Source: Spirochaetia bacterium
Lineage (GTDB): Bacteria; Spirochaetota; Spirochaetia; Treponematales; Breznakiellaceae
Direction: 5' to 3'
Length of the DNA: 14,615 nucleotides
NCBI GenBank assembly: GCA_026002305.1
Contig: BOBI01000046.1
Location: 1-14,615, forward strand
The translations under genes and the position numbers were made by a program. Positions 14,177-14,615 of this stretch are shown here, in pieces. The notes under the pieces were generated by a model. That model did no database searches, was not told where the DNA came from, and saw nothing but the letters and a program-made list of their open reading frames with translations. Each line of letters begins with the position of its first letter. Position 1 is the stretch's first letter.

Positions 14177-14615
14177 ATGTGTAATTACATAACGACATTG
14201 CACAAAAAAATACCCGCGCTCTACGCAATGAATATTAACAACAACGTGCTTAATGATGATTCCATAAACGAGCGCCTGCAAAACATGCCGCGCGAGCGTG
14301 CCGAAAAGGTGCGCGCGTATAAATTTTTAGATGACAGGAAACGCTCTTTTTGTGCAGGTCTCCTCGTACAGGCTGTTTTGGGTGAACAGGTAAATATCCA
14401 AGAGGATAAATATGGCAAGCCCTTTGCGAAAGGCTGCCCGCACTTTAGCATTTCTCATTCGGGGGAATGGGTACTTCTTGCGTTATGCGAAACTCCTGTC
14501 GGCATTGATATTGAAAAAACCAGATCGTATAGCCAGGATAAAATGCTGGCAATGGCAAAACATTTTTTACATCCGGCGGAGATTGAGACAATTAACGCCG
14601 CACAGGACCGCCTTG
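14177..14615 (+). CDS. 4'-phosphopantetheinyl transferase (Sfp/AcpT type), 5' part only
   Basis: The reading frame stays open to the window edge (146 codons seen). The product would attach phosphopantetheine from CoA to a carrier protein. Family marks are the N-terminal LYAMNIN segment, the block YGKPFAKGCPHFSISHSGEW, the Mg-binding GIDIEK motif with Asp and Glu, and the following helix KHFLHPAEIE with a further acidic residue. I take the ATG at 14177, six bases after the tsaD stop, because the family pattern YAMNIN (usually close to the N-terminus) lies in frame after it. The ribosome-binding site is poor, and a TTG at 14198 or the ATG at 14228 are alternatives. It continues the operon direction. 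Confidence 0.87.
   Translation, partial: MCNYITTLHKKIPALYAMNINNNVLNDDSINERLQNMPRERAEKVRAYKFLDDRKRSFCAGLLVQAVLGEQVNIQEDKYGKPFAKGCPHFSISHSGEWVLLALCETPVGIDIEKTRSYSQDKMLAMAKHFLHPAEIETINAAQDRL

Noticed and set aside
14221..14451. Minus-strand 76-residue open frame near the right end
   Set aside because: It is antisense to the phosphopantetheinyl transferase frame, which has clear family motifs.
1..14615. CRISPR array or tandem direct repeats
   Set aside because: No regularly spaced direct repeats were seen in any part of the window, and no cas-like genes.

Overview
The window looks like a chromosome segment of an anaerobic spirochaete, most likely a gut-type Treponema relative. This is inferred from protein character: the Treponema-like DUF1015 protein and integrase, the 7TM hybrid kinase, and a sensory [FeFe]-hydrogenase-like protein next to SpoIIE/RsbW/STAS genes. 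No 16S or other marker is present. TGA is an ordinary stop here, so the genetic code is standard.

Left part (1-2458) is a decayed mobile region, visibly richer in G+C than the rest. It holds the 3' end of an IS256-family transposase with its right terminal repeat ending near 520, a minus-strand ORF whose 3' end was replaced by that insertion, and a minus-strand tyrosine-recombinase gene broken by a one-base deletion and an in-frame TGA. The integrase lies just past the 3' end of a tRNA-Leu(CAA) gene (2459-2541, minus), the classic arrangement of an element integrated into a tRNA gene. The gap between them holds two inverted repeats.

Middle part (2542-4087): a probable terminator hairpin, a DUF1015 protein gene on the minus strand, and a 105-base divergent intergenic region.

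Right part (4088-14615) is one tightly packed plus-strand operon with overlaps or gaps of only a few bases. Its genes encode: a seven-TM hybrid histidine kinase; a cytosolic hybrid histidine kinase whose sensor is a [FeFe]-hydrogenase-like module (two ferredoxin clusters, H-cluster domain, extra FeS domain); a membrane Cache-HAMP-SpoIIE phosphatase; an RsbW-like ATPase; a tandem-STAS protein; TsaD; and the start of a 4'-phosphopantetheinyl transferase. The first five form a signalling set joining two complete phosphorelays to a partner-switching module. I infer a hydrogen/redox-responsive regulatory system. No DNA-binding response regulator or sigma factor is in the window, so the output is unknown. 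The hydrogenase domain keeps all four cysteine ligands of the H-cluster but has Val in place of the proton-shuttle Cys, which fits a sensor rather than a turnover enzyme.
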